From: a virus
IMG/VR virus record: IMGVR_UViG_3300029258_001691
Coordinates: 1-35,200 of that record
DNA: 35,200 bases
Strand: one strand, 5' to 3'
Of the stretch, positions 28,651-35,200 are shown piece after piece; the first letter of the stretch is position 1, and every line of letters begins with the position of its first letter. The translations under genes were made by a program, and so were the position numbers. The notes below the pieces were generated by a model. It saw nothing but the letters and a program-made list of their open reading frames with translations, did no database searches and was not told the origin of the DNA.

Positions 28651-29841
28651 TTATCCCTCCTTCCCGCACAGGTCGCAGTTGCCGCAGGGCTCGATGATCT
28701 CACCGAAGTAGCGCAGGAGATACCGGCGACGACACTTTTTGTCGTTCGCATAGCCTATGAGACAGCGGATCCGGTCGTATGCCTGCTCACGGTACGCGGG
28801 GTTCTCCATCCGGTCAGCGAACGCACGCACCTTGGGTATGTCGCCGTTACTCCAGAGCATGTAGCATGTGGCGGGTCTCCCGTCCCGGCCGGCGCGTCCG
28901 GCTTCCTGAAAGTATCCCTCGACTGACGACGGCATGTCCGCGTGGATAACCCACCGAATATCCGGCTTGTCGATACCCATTCCGAACGCGATGGTAGCCA
29001 CAATGACGTTGCACTTGCCGGTGAGGAACATTCCCTGATTGTAGCTGCGCAGCTCCGGCTGCAGCCCGGCGTGGTACGGCAGACAGTTGACGTTGTTGGC
29101 AACGAGCATGCGCCATGTGTCTTCGACTTCCTGCCGCGTTGTTCGGTAAATGACCCCCGCCCCGCCCGGCGTTGTGTACTTGAGCAGCGACAAGATGTGG
29201 TCTCCTACTCGGGGCCACTTCTTGATCACTTCGTACCGAAGATTCGGACGGTCGAACGAACCGATATGAGCACCGCACGGCTCCATGCGGAGCGAGGCTT
29301 TGATAAGGTTTCTCGTGCGACGTGAGGCCGTGGCAGTGAAGGCCGAAACCGGAACACCGAGCGACTCCACGATAGCGCCTATCTCTGAGTAGGCCGGGCG
29401 GTATTCGATCCACTGGTCGATGCAGTGAGCTTCGTCGACGACTATACGCCTGATTGGCATTCGGCTTAGGACGTCAGCAAACCCCTCTGAAATCAACCGC
29501 TCCGGCGCGACATAGAGAAGGTGTGGCGGCTGCTTAATCGAGTCTGAGCACCGCACGAACACCTCTCCCTTCCCGAGTGTGTGGCTGATGTAGGTTGCCC
29601 GGAGACCGCGCTCACGCGCACGCCTGTCTTGGTCTTCCATGAGAGCAATCAGCGGGGTCACAACAATCGTGGCCCCGCCGTCGGCGATTGCCGCCGGGAG
29701 CTGGAAGCACAACGACTTCCCGGCCCCCGTTGGCAGTATTCCGAGAATGTTCCGGCCCTCAAGGTCTTCGCGCACCATCTGCTCCTGTCCCTGACGGAAC
29801 GCGTCGTGACCGAATATCCGCTTGAGAGCATTCTCGTACAC
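28651..29841 (-). CDS. recQ: RecQ-type helicase, short form
   Basis: A GTG at 29839-29841 with GGAGGTACAG upstream starts the 396-residue product. Walker A is LPTGAGKS (36-43), the DEAH box is at 136-139, TATAS and HAGL occur at 170-173 and 257-260, and motif VI is QEAGRAGRDG. A zinc subdomain closes the protein with C370, C386, C389 and C392 (CGNCDLC). It stops there, so it lacks the winged-helix and HRDC domains of E. coli RecQ. It likely unwinds 3'-tailed DNA and works with the Cas4-like nuclease, whose gene overlaps it by 83 bases. Confidence 0.9.
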   Translation of the reverse strand: MYENALKRIFGHDAFRQGQEQMVREDLEGRNILGILPTGAGKSLCFQLPAAIADGGATIVVTPLIALMEDQDRRARERGLRATYISHTLGKGEVFVRCSDSIKQPPHLLYVAPERLISEGFADVLSRMPIRRIVVDEAHCIDQWIEYRPAYSEIGAIVESLGVPVSAFTATASRRTRNLIKASLRMEPCGAHIGSFDRPNLRYEVIKKWPRVGDHILSLLKYTTPGGAGVIYRTTRQEVEDTWRMLVANNVNCLPYHAGLQPELRSYNQGMFLTGKCNVIVATIAFGMGIDKPDIRWVIHADMPSSVEGYFQEAGRAGRDGRPATCYMLWSNGDIPKVRAFADRMENPAYREQAYDRIRCLIGYANDKKCRRRYLLRYFGEIIEPCGNCDLCGKEG

Positions 29842-30967
29842 TCTGTACCTCCGGCTTGAATTCGAGTGTCGCCTTTGGCTCTGGCGTTTTCAGTAGCTCG
29901 AACAGCGTCCCTTCCATTTCTTCTCTCGCTGCTTTGAGCGTCCCGCCGGCACGTTGCTGGTACGCTTTCGCCAGCTTCGGCAACGAGATTTTCGCGGCTG
30001 AGAGAAACTCCTCGGGGGATAGTTCGAGCAGCTTCATGGCTTCGGCCGGGCGCTCCAGCACCTTCACTCCGGTTTTGACCTTCTTGACGAAATACGGAAT
30101 GGTCACGTTATTCTCCACCATCCGCAATCCGCATTCGATGATCAGGCTTCGGAGTGCGTTGATACGGTCTGCCATTGGCCCGAGCTGATCCATGGCAAAG
30201 AGCAGGAGCGACGACATCTGATCTGGCTCGACGACTTCCTCGGGGTTGAGTACCGTCTCCGGGTCGAGGTCGCGGAAACCGGCGTGTATCAGCTTCGTGC
30301 TGTTGTTCACAGCCGGGCACCACATGAGCCGAGAGCAGTACCGGCACCATTGACAGCGACGGGCATATGCGTTCTCGTCTGCTCGCCGGGCCAGCACACA
30401 ATCCGCGACTGCCGACGCCTGAGCGTAGTCGGTATAGCTGACCTTCACGATCCCCGGCATGATGTAGCCAATGATAATGACGGCCTTCTCCAAACCGAGT
30501 TCGCGCATCTTCGACAGCGCGTAGCATTCGAGCTGCGGGGTGTGGTCGTATCGGTTGACGTTGAACGAGAGACCGGACTTCCAATCGAGAACAACCAGCA
30601 CCGTCTCGTTGTGCGTGTTCACGTCGAGGGTTCCGTATGTAACCACCTCTCCATTGTCGTCTCGCAGTACCGTCCGCTCCTCGGTTATCAGCTCTCCGTG
30701 GCCCGGACATTCTTGGTCGACGATTCGCTTCGCACGCTCCCACACTTCGAGACACCGCTCGATGTGATCCTTCTCCGCGTGTTTCAGCTCGGGGATCGGC
30801 TGCTTGTGAGCAAGGCATTCCATGACCTTGTGAAGCTCCGTCCCGATGCTGTCGTAGTTGTGGCCGTCGTCTCCACCAGACTTGAACTTGGCGCATTGCA
30901 TGATCGCCGGCCAGCTCGACGGGGCGAGTGTCGGGTGGTGAGCAGGTAGGGCCTTGGTTTCTGACAC
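29759..30967 (-). CDS. Cas4/RecB-family nuclease with Fe-S cluster (PD-(D/E)XK)
   Basis: A GTG at 30965-30967 follows AAAGGAGAACTC and gives 402 residues. The RecB-nuclease core has H46 (GTELHKVME), D115 (YGTLDVN), D128 and K130 (VLDWKSG) and then QLECYAL. Four cysteines (C25, C208, C211, C217) can hold a 4Fe-4S cluster as in Cas4 and AddB. It would process DNA ends for the Bet annealase. The N-terminus SSWPAIMQC is typical. The C-terminus is long and helical and continues over the start of the RecQ gene. Confidence 0.85.
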   Translation of the reverse strand: MSETKALPAHHPTLAPSSWPAIMQCAKFKSGGDDGHNYDSIGTELHKVMECLAHKQPIPELKHAEKDHIERCLEVWERAKRIVDQECPGHGELITEERTVLRDDNGEVVTYGTLDVNTHNETVLVVLDWKSGLSFNVNRYDHTPQLECYALSKMRELGLEKAVIIIGYIMPGIVKVSYTDYAQASAVADCVLARRADENAYARRCQWCRYCSRLMWCPAVNNSTKLIHAGFRDLDPETVLNPEEVVEPDQMSSLLLFAMDQLGPMADRINALRSLIIECGLRMVENNVTIPYFVKKVKTGVKVLERPAEAMKLLELSPEEFLSAAKISLPKLAKAYQQRAGGTLKAAREEMEGTLFELLKTPEPKATLEFKPEVQSVRECSQADIRSRRVPSGTGADGARRP

Positions 30968-31025
30968 GAGTTCTCCTTTCGCTTGAAATATCAGTAACTT
31001 ACCACGTACTACTACTGATGCAACC

Positions 31026-32048
31026 CTAGCCGTGTTTCTTCTTCCACACCCCGAATATCTGGAGACAGGCGGCACCGTTCTTGACTACCTTCTCGGAGTG
31101 CTCCAAGTCCATGTCGTCGAGACATTCGTTCTCCCCGATGTAACGCTTTGATATGAAGAACTTTGTAACGGTGTTCTCGTCCTCCTGAGCAAACAGACTG
31201 CGGATGGTAGCGATATGCCCGAGGCGCGTTCCGCTGTTCGTCTGAGGCGGCTTCGTGTCGCGTTCCGGCTGATTGAACAGCGTCGGGTTCTCGGGATCCT
31301 TAGCCGGTGGCGGCGGGTCTGCCGGTTTGTCCGGTTTCGGGTCGGCCGCGAATGGGTCTGGCTTGGCTTCGTCAGACGCATTTTGAGGGGTATTTGAGGC
31401 CGGCTGCTGCTCGGGGGTGGTTTGGGTAGGGGTGTCTGATTCAAAGACCACAGCCTCAGTCTCGCGTGGCTGTGCTTTGCCCTGAGCGAATCGGTGAGGC
31501 TGCGCCTGCGGTTCGACGAGATCCAGCTCCTCGGCGATGTAGGGCAGCTTCCCACACTCGTTGGGGAACGCAAGGCGGAATCCCTGAGCGATTACGACCT
31601 TCTTGAGCATTGTCCGGGGCTTGGCCCTCCACAGCGGCTTGTCCCCGGTGTACTCACTGAGATACACCTCGTGGACGAAGGGCTTGTCCCACCCCTCGAT
31701 CGCTATCTCAATGCACGCCCGGATGTCCGGCCGACCGTCCAGCGTCTTCGCCTCCTCGAACCACGTGCGCCATCCGCGCATCCTGCCGCTGTTCTCTGCG
31801 CGTCGCAGGAACACCTCGTATGCAATGATGATGCTGAATGTGCGCTTGACCGGGTTCTCGTAGGCGTAGGGGACTGCGTAGATTTCCCGCTTGAGCGGGT
31901 TGAGCCCGTAGGCAAGACACGTCGCGGCGAACTGCTCTTTGTGGACAGGTACCAGCTTGGCCGCGCTGCTCCCGAGCCACAGTGAATCGAGATAGACCGC
32001 AATCTGGTTCTCGTTCACCTCCTGTGTAGCGATGGCCGTCGTTGTCAT
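31026..32048 (-). CDS. bet: Bet/RecT-type single-strand annealing protein
   Basis: The 340-residue product has the Bet family region: GLNPLKREIYAVPY, then IIIAYEVFLRRAENSG, then GDKPLWRAKPRTMLKKVVIAQGFRLAFP (about 35-180). It then has a long proline- and acid-rich linker and a helical C-terminus that may bind partners. The ATG has AAAGGAGCG upstream. These proteins anneal complementary single strands in phage recombination. With the nuclease next door it forms a Red-like pair. No single-stranded DNA-binding protein is visible in the window. Confidence 0.9.
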   Translation of the reverse strand: MTTTAIATQEVNENQIAVYLDSLWLGSSAAKLVPVHKEQFAATCLAYGLNPLKREIYAVPYAYENPVKRTFSIIIAYEVFLRRAENSGRMRGWRTWFEEAKTLDGRPDIRACIEIAIEGWDKPFVHEVYLSEYTGDKPLWRAKPRTMLKKVVIAQGFRLAFPNECGKLPYIAEELDLVEPQAQPHRFAQGKAQPRETEAVVFESDTPTQTTPEQQPASNTPQNASDEAKPDPFAADPKPDKPADPPPPAKDPENPTLFNQPERDTKPPQTNSGTRLGHIATIRSLFAQEDENTVTKFFISKRYIGENECLDDMDLEHSEKVVKNGAACLQIFGVWKKKHG

Positions 32049-32209
32049 CGTTTCCGCGCTCCTTTCTGCGCTCGCTCGTGTTCGTCGAGCAACAGCGCAA
32101 CTACTCCAGCGTGTGTTGAGAATCTGTCTTCGGCAATCGCGTCCAGCTTGGCCTTCTGTGACGGCGTTACCGCGATGCGCTCACTGGCGCGTTCCTTCTC
32201 ACCTGCCAT
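32045..32209 (-). CDS. Ribbon-helix-helix-like small protein
   Basis: The ATG at 32207-32209 follows AAAGGAGG. The 54-residue product has SERIAVTPSQKAKLDAIAEDRF and then a THAGVVALLLDEHE helix. That is the strand-helix-helix pattern of an RHH regulator. It is the first gene after the promoter of the recombination block and may autoregulate it. The stop overlaps the Bet start as ATGA. Confidence 0.7.
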   Translation of the reverse strand: MAGEKERASERIAVTPSQKAKLDAIAEDRFSTHAGVVALLLDEHERAQKGARKR

Positions 32210-32250
32210 ACAGCCTCCTTTGGTGAATGAATAGGCGTGAATCCAAATGA

Positions 32251-32279
32251 AATATAATGACAGGACGTGAACTGTGCAA
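32251..32279 (-). promoter_or_regulatory. Promoter of the recombination block
   Basis: On the minus strand TATATT (32251-32256) is 17 bases from TTGCAC (32274-32279). It lies 42 bases before the RHH start and just behind the terminator of the lysis cassette. The spacing and -10 element are good and the -35 is weak. Confidence 0.55.
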
Positions 32280-32317
32280 TAGGAAAGCCCCGGAAATGCG
32301 CGAGGCACTCCGGGGCT
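32278..32317 (-). terminator. Terminator of the lysis cassette
   Basis: AGCCCCGGA and TCCGGGGCT form a nine-base perfect stem with a 14-base loop. The minus strand then reads TTTCCTATT. It lies 28 bases behind the stop of the lysin gene and separates it from the early promoter. The T-tract is short and interrupted. Confidence 0.65.
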
Positions 32318-32344
32318 GCTGGCAGGACGTAGGCGGCTGTGATC

Positions 32345-33649
32345 TTAGGTAGGTATATCCACCTGTCCGGCCAAACCCATTCCGATTTTCTCGTATTCTC
32401 TGAGGTGCTTCACACCGTCGATGCAGTCGAGTTTCTTCGGCAGCTCCACGTCGATATTCTGGAAGGTGAGATTCGGCAGAGCGCCGGCGACACCCTCCAC
32501 GTAGTCGATGCGCGATCGCCGGGCTTGGTTCCGGGCGAGTCCCCCGTCTGCGGGATCCATGTACATGAACACCTGACGGAGATTCCGCATCCATCGACGA
32601 CGTGCTTTCTTGAACGACATCCCCTCCGGCCGGTGTCCGGTTCCGATGTGGAGAACGTGCACCCGGCCGCGCTGTAACCACCCGAGCCGCACGGCTTCCA
32701 CGAGACCGTAGGCGAGTGGCGAGTTCTCGTTCCCGGTACCGCCATCCATCCACACTGCGTTGCGGTCTACGTCGATGAGTCCACCGAAGTACATTGGAGC
32801 GGCGTAGCTGCGCTCGATGCACGAGAGCACACTTAGCCGGCCGTCCTTCGCGTCGTGGCTCTTAAAGAAGTGCGTTCGACCGCTGACCATGTTGACGGAC
32901 GTAATGATCGTTTTGAACCGGAGTTCTTGCATCTGCAGTGGGCCGACGTTCTGCTCCCACACCTTGGCGAACGGCTTGCGGCTGTACTTCGGCATCCATC
33001 CGGTGCGCTCGAATATCTCGGGTACCGAACGCATGAACAGCTCGTGATGCTGCGCCGGGCTGAACTTCCCGCAGGCAATCAGCGCCGCGTTGATAGCACC
33101 GACCGACGACCCGATGAGCAGCGAGGGCTCGACGGTCTTGCCCTGCCGCGCCATTTCTGCGAGACACGCAGTCTGAATAGCGCCCTTCACCCCTCCACCC
33201 GAGAGCGCGAGAACCAGCTTGGGCGGGGGTAGGCCAGTGTCAATAGGTGTGTTGATGTAGACCGGGACGAACGCTTGCACCTCGGCAGCACCTTCGAGGA
33301 GATTGTACAGGTCGCGCCCGTCGGTTTCGAGCAGGCCGATACAACCCTTGGTGCCGGGCTTGTGGCCGTCCGGGTGAATGAGGTACCGACTCCACTTGCC
33401 CTCGGGTGTCCACATCCGCCACTTCCAGCCTTTGCCGGGAGTGATGGTCATGCTGACTTCCGTGGTGTCGGTCGGTGGCCCAAAACCTTTCCAGATACCG
33501 GGCCGGATTGCGTTGACCAGCTCGCCCCGCGTATTGATTGAGCCGGTGCGCGAGCGTCGCTCGTAGACGTTCACACCATCGTGGAACAGTTTCAGCGGCC
33601 CGTATCCACGCTCGTCGTAGTTGAAGGAGACGTAAAACCCTCTGCCCAT
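32345..33649 (-). CDS. Fusion of an L,D-transpeptidase-like domain and a patatin-like phospholipase (putative lysin)
   Basis: The ATG at 33647-33649, with AGAGGTAC upstream, gives 434 residues. Residues 10-130 match the L,D-transpeptidase-like (DUF2778/YkuD-type) pattern: RYLIHPDGHKPGTKGCIGL with His 92 and Cys 103. Residues 145-310 are a patatin lipase: oxyanion SGGGVKGA (150-157), GSSVG with Ser 182, and MDGG with Asp 302. The gene starts inside the end of a holin-like gene. The likely action is on peptidoglycan peptides plus phospholipid. The fusion is not one I know as a phage lysin. Confidence 0.8.
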   Translation of the reverse strand: MGRGFYVSFNYDERGYGPLKLFHDGVNVYERRSRTGSINTRGELVNAIRPGIWKGFGPPTDTTEVSMTITPGKGWKWRMWTPEGKWSRYLIHPDGHKPGTKGCIGLLETDGRDLYNLLEGAAEVQAFVPVYINTPIDTGLPPPKLVLALSGGGVKGAIQTACLAEMARQGKTVEPSLLIGSSVGAINAALIACGKFSPAQHHELFMRSVPEIFERTGWMPKYSRKPFAKVWEQNVGPLQMQELRFKTIITSVNMVSGRTHFFKSHDAKDGRLSVLSCIERSYAAPMYFGGLIDVDRNAVWMDGGTGNENSPLAYGLVEAVRLGWLQRGRVHVLHIGTGHRPEGMSFKKARRRWMRNLRQVFMYMDPADGGLARNQARRSRIDYVEGVAGALPNLTFQNIDVELPKKLDCIDGVKHLREYEKIGMGLAGQVDIPT

Positions 33650-33987
33650 GGGCGTACCTCTCTTTCGACGTTCTCCTGAAATGATGGTTGCCGGGTCAGG
33701 AACTCGTTGACCCTGAACCCGACGTATGTAGTGATACCCGACACGGTTGCGATGGACGCAATCCAAACTGCTACTCTCGCAAGCACGCGCCGGGTGCTCT
33801 CAAGGGATTCTATGCGGCGGTCGTGCGCTTCGTGAGTCGCGATGCATTTCGTGATGCGTCCCGGCTCCTCAGCAGTGCCAATCAGAGCGACAGACAGCTC
33901 CTTCACAATGGTGTGGGTCTCGTCGAGCTTCTTCTCTACGTTCTCCAGTCGCACGTCGGTTGCGCTCTTCCCGCCGCTTGGTGACAT
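33592..33987 (-). CDS. Holin-like membrane protein
   Basis: The 131-residue product starts at an ATG with GAGAGGATAG upstream. Residues 10-65 are a charged, coiled-coil-like helix. A single hydrophobic segment at about 70-90 (LARVAVWIASIATVSGITTY) can span the membrane. A polar tail of about 40 residues follows. Soluble coil plus one transmembrane helix resembles XhlA-type haemolysin/holin proteins. It overlaps the lysin gene by 58 bases, so it is probably the pore-forming or export part of a lysis cassette. Confidence 0.6.
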   Translation of the reverse strand: MSPSGGKSATDVRLENVEKKLDETHTIVKELSVALIGTAEEPGRITKCIATHEAHDRRIESLESTRRVLARVAVWIASIATVSGITTYVGFRVNEFLTRQPSFQENVEREVRPWAEGFTSPSTTTSVDTGR

Positions 33988-33990
33988 TGG

Positions 33991-34380
33991 CTATCCTCTC
34001 AGCAAGTTGATCAGATTCAGAGTTTGCGCTGTTACTTCGCCTTCCTCGTCACACTTTTTCGCTCGCTCGTTGAGTAGATCCCATTCGGTTTTGTCAAACG
34101 TGACCGATTTCAGCTTCTTGAGAGCAGGGGAGATCGGCCAGTTGTAGTTCACACCCACTCCGTTTTTCGATGGCCCGGCAGTGATTTGCCAACGCTTCAT
34201 GTCTGCAGCATCGAAGGACACTTTCTGGCGAATGCCGTCTACCAGATTCATGATGATTCGGTTGCCCTTCTCCGGCATGAGTTCTTGCACGGCCAACATG
34301 TCCATTGGGCCGAGCTTGAGGTTGCGCGATTCCGTCGTTGGGGTTGTTCTTGGTCTTTTGACCCTTGGCTTGTTGCTCAT
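33991..34380 (-). CDS. Hypothetical protein upstream of the lysis cassette
   Basis: The 129-residue product starts at an ATG with AAGGAGCTAG upstream. A basic, polar N-terminal tail (RVKRPRTTPTTESRN) leads to a compact domain: GPMDMLAVQELMPEK, then a GNRIIMNLVDGIRQ strand/turn, and a C-terminal helix. It resembles no family I know. It lies between the GT32-like gene and the holin. Confidence 0.75.
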   Translation of the reverse strand: MSNKPRVKRPRTTPTTESRNLKLGPMDMLAVQELMPEKGNRIIMNLVDGIRQKVSFDAADMKRWQITAGPSKNGVGVNYNWPISPALKKLKSVTFDKTEWDLLNERAKKCDEEGEVTAQTLNLINLLRG

Positions 34381-34392
34381 GCGTCTAGCTCC

Positions 34393-34938
34393 TTACTTGT
34401 GTCTGAATATTCGCTGTGAGATTGCTCCCACGTTCTCCTGATGGTTAACGACCGAATAGAGACTCCTCCTTGTGATTTGGGGCTGGTCGCATAGCTCCCG
34501 CAGTATATCGGCAACCTGTTCGGTCTGACCGTTGACGGCGAACAGGCAGTGGTCTATTCTCGGGCCGTGGTACTCCGCGAACATGAGTCTCGTATCCGCC
34601 GGCACCTTCGTGTACAGCTTCACATCGCAATCGACGTACACCATGTTTTTGATGAACAGAGCAAGGAACAGACGGAGGAAGTCAGATAGCGCAATCTCCT
34701 CACCGAACCGCTCCGACGGCCAGTGGTGTGCCATGAACCTCACGAACCACACTGACCACTCCGGGTCGCGCATGATGTCCTCGACCACTTCCCACACGTC
34801 ACGCACCTCGACTTCCGGTAGGCTCACCAACTGGTCGGTAAACAGCACAAGCCCACCGACTCGGTGAGCGTTCGCCGCGATCCGCTTCTGCCACTTCAGC
34901 GGGATCGGTCCGCCTGTCCAGATACTTACGTAGGTCAT
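34393..34938 (-). CDS. GT32-like glycosyltransferase (DXD type)
   Basis: The 181-residue product starts at an ATG with CTGGAGG upstream, and this start overlaps the end of the fibre gene as ATGA. The N-terminus VSIWTGGPIPLKWQKRI, then SDFLRLFLALF (from 85) and MVYVDCDVKLYT (DxD at 103-105) are the signature of the sugar-binding glycosyltransferase group related to GT32/OCH1. It would use a nucleotide sugar and a metal. Placed after a tail-fibre gene, it may glycosylate virion or host-surface molecules. Confidence 0.8.
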   Translation of the reverse strand: MTYVSIWTGGPIPLKWQKRIAANAHRVGGLVLFTDQLVSLPEVEVRDVWEVVEDIMRDPEWSVWFVRFMAHHWPSERFGEEIALSDFLRLFLALFIKNMVYVDCDVKLYTKVPADTRLMFAEYHGPRIDHCLFAVNGQTEQVADILRELCDQPQITRRSLYSVVNHQENVGAISQRIFRHK

Positions 34939-35200
34939 ACTGCCTCCAGCTCCTCGACTCGAGTTCTCAACTTCTTCACCTCAGCAATCAGCGGGGCAAT
35001 GAGATGCTGGTACTGCACCCAATCCGGCTTGCCGTCTGCGTCCCGCGTGACTGCTTCCGGGAACACCTCGGCCACTTCCTCGGCGATCAGTCCGATGTGT
35101 TTGCCGGGGTGTAGCTCGTTGGTGATCTTCAGCTTCACTTCTCCGCAGTCCACGTCGTTCATTCCGCCCTTGTCGTTCCTCCACGGCTTCTTCTTCACGA
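34935..35200 (-). CDS. Tail fibre/spike C-terminus with S74 chaperone domain (partial)
   Basis: The frame is open to the right edge and ends at 34935, so only about 88 residues are seen. They read as the intramolecular chaperone (peptidase S74) domain: HIGLIAEEVAEVFPEAV, then DGKPDWVQYQHLIAPLIAEV, then a leucine-zipper-like end KKLRTRVEELE. This domain trimerises fibre shafts and usually cuts itself off at a Ser-Lys dyad located upstream, outside the window. The fibre presumably binds the host. Confidence 0.85.
   Translation of the reverse strand, partial: VKKKPWRNDKGGMNDVDCGEVKLKITNELHPGKHIGLIAEEVAEVFPEAVTRDADGKPDWVQYQHLIAPLIAEVKKLRTRVEELEAV

Noticed and set aside
32045-32209. RHH protein as the antitoxin of a toxin-antitoxin pair
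   Set aside because: The next gene is the Bet annealase and the one before is the lysin, so no toxin partner is present.
1-35200. Long open frames on the plus strand, the longest about 335 codons at 18018-19025
   Set aside because: They lie opposite minus-strand genes with clear homology or motifs, have Arg/Pro/Ser-rich composition and lack consistent ribosome sites. The longest crosses the tRNA and a terminator.

Overview
The window is part of a tailed double-stranded DNA phage genome (Caudoviricetes), either a free virus or a prophage fragment. Essentially every gene lies on the minus strand, so transcription runs from high to low coordinates. Genes are densely packed, with many ATGA, GTGA and TAATG stop/start overlaps and strong GGAGG-type ribosome binding sites. 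Starts at GTG and TTG are common. GC content is moderate to high. The host cannot be fixed from the sequence. The promoters resemble the sigma70 type, so the host is a bacterium. No integrase and no clear repressor are in view, so lifestyle is open.

In transcription order the window starts at the right end with the C-terminal S74 chaperone of a tail fibre or spike, a GT32-like glycosyltransferase, an unknown protein and a lysis cassette (35200-32345). The cassette is a holin-like membrane protein and a fusion of an L,D-transpeptidase-like domain to a patatin-like phospholipase. A terminator and a promoter follow. Next comes a recombination and replication block (32209-25029): ribbon-helix-helix protein, Bet/RecT annealase, Cas4-like RecB-family nuclease, short RecQ helicase, Cys-rich proteins, a Lin1244-type replication-associated protein, a VRR-NUC nuclease and an SbcC/Rad50-like ATPase. 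An accessory block (25032-23134) carries a tandem HTH protein, a DUF5672 glycosyltransferase and a two-helix membrane protein.

A 280-bp non-coding interval (22852-23133) holds a terminator, four short REP-like tandem units, a second terminator and the best promoter of the window. It opens a block of mostly unknown small proteins (22851-18342) that includes a RadC-like JAB protein, an RHH regulator and a DUF488 protein. The block ends in an odd tRNA-Glu(CTC) with a 14-nt hairpin in the D-loop, followed by a terminator.

The next block (18193-15513) looks like a DNA-modification module: a Rossmann/NPP protein whose C-terminal half resembles the Mom acyltransferase, a ParB-like protein and a class I methyltransferase. 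The terminase small subunit then opens a run of small proteins, a PD-(D/E)XK protein, a radical SAM enzyme and a Lar-like protein, leading to the terminase large subunit.

The left end is the head module in classic order: portal, MuF-type minor head protein, scaffold, a fibre-like decoration protein, HK97-fold major capsid protein with a terminator behind it, head-tail connector, a beta-helix/IPT adhesin broken by a frameshift, and a gp10-like neck protein that runs off the window. The tail genes are presumably just left of the window and close the circle towards the S74 fibre at the right end.

The strongest candidates for something undescribed are the transpeptidase-patatin fusion beside a holin, the Mom-like fusion with ParB, and the tRNA with a D-loop hairpin.
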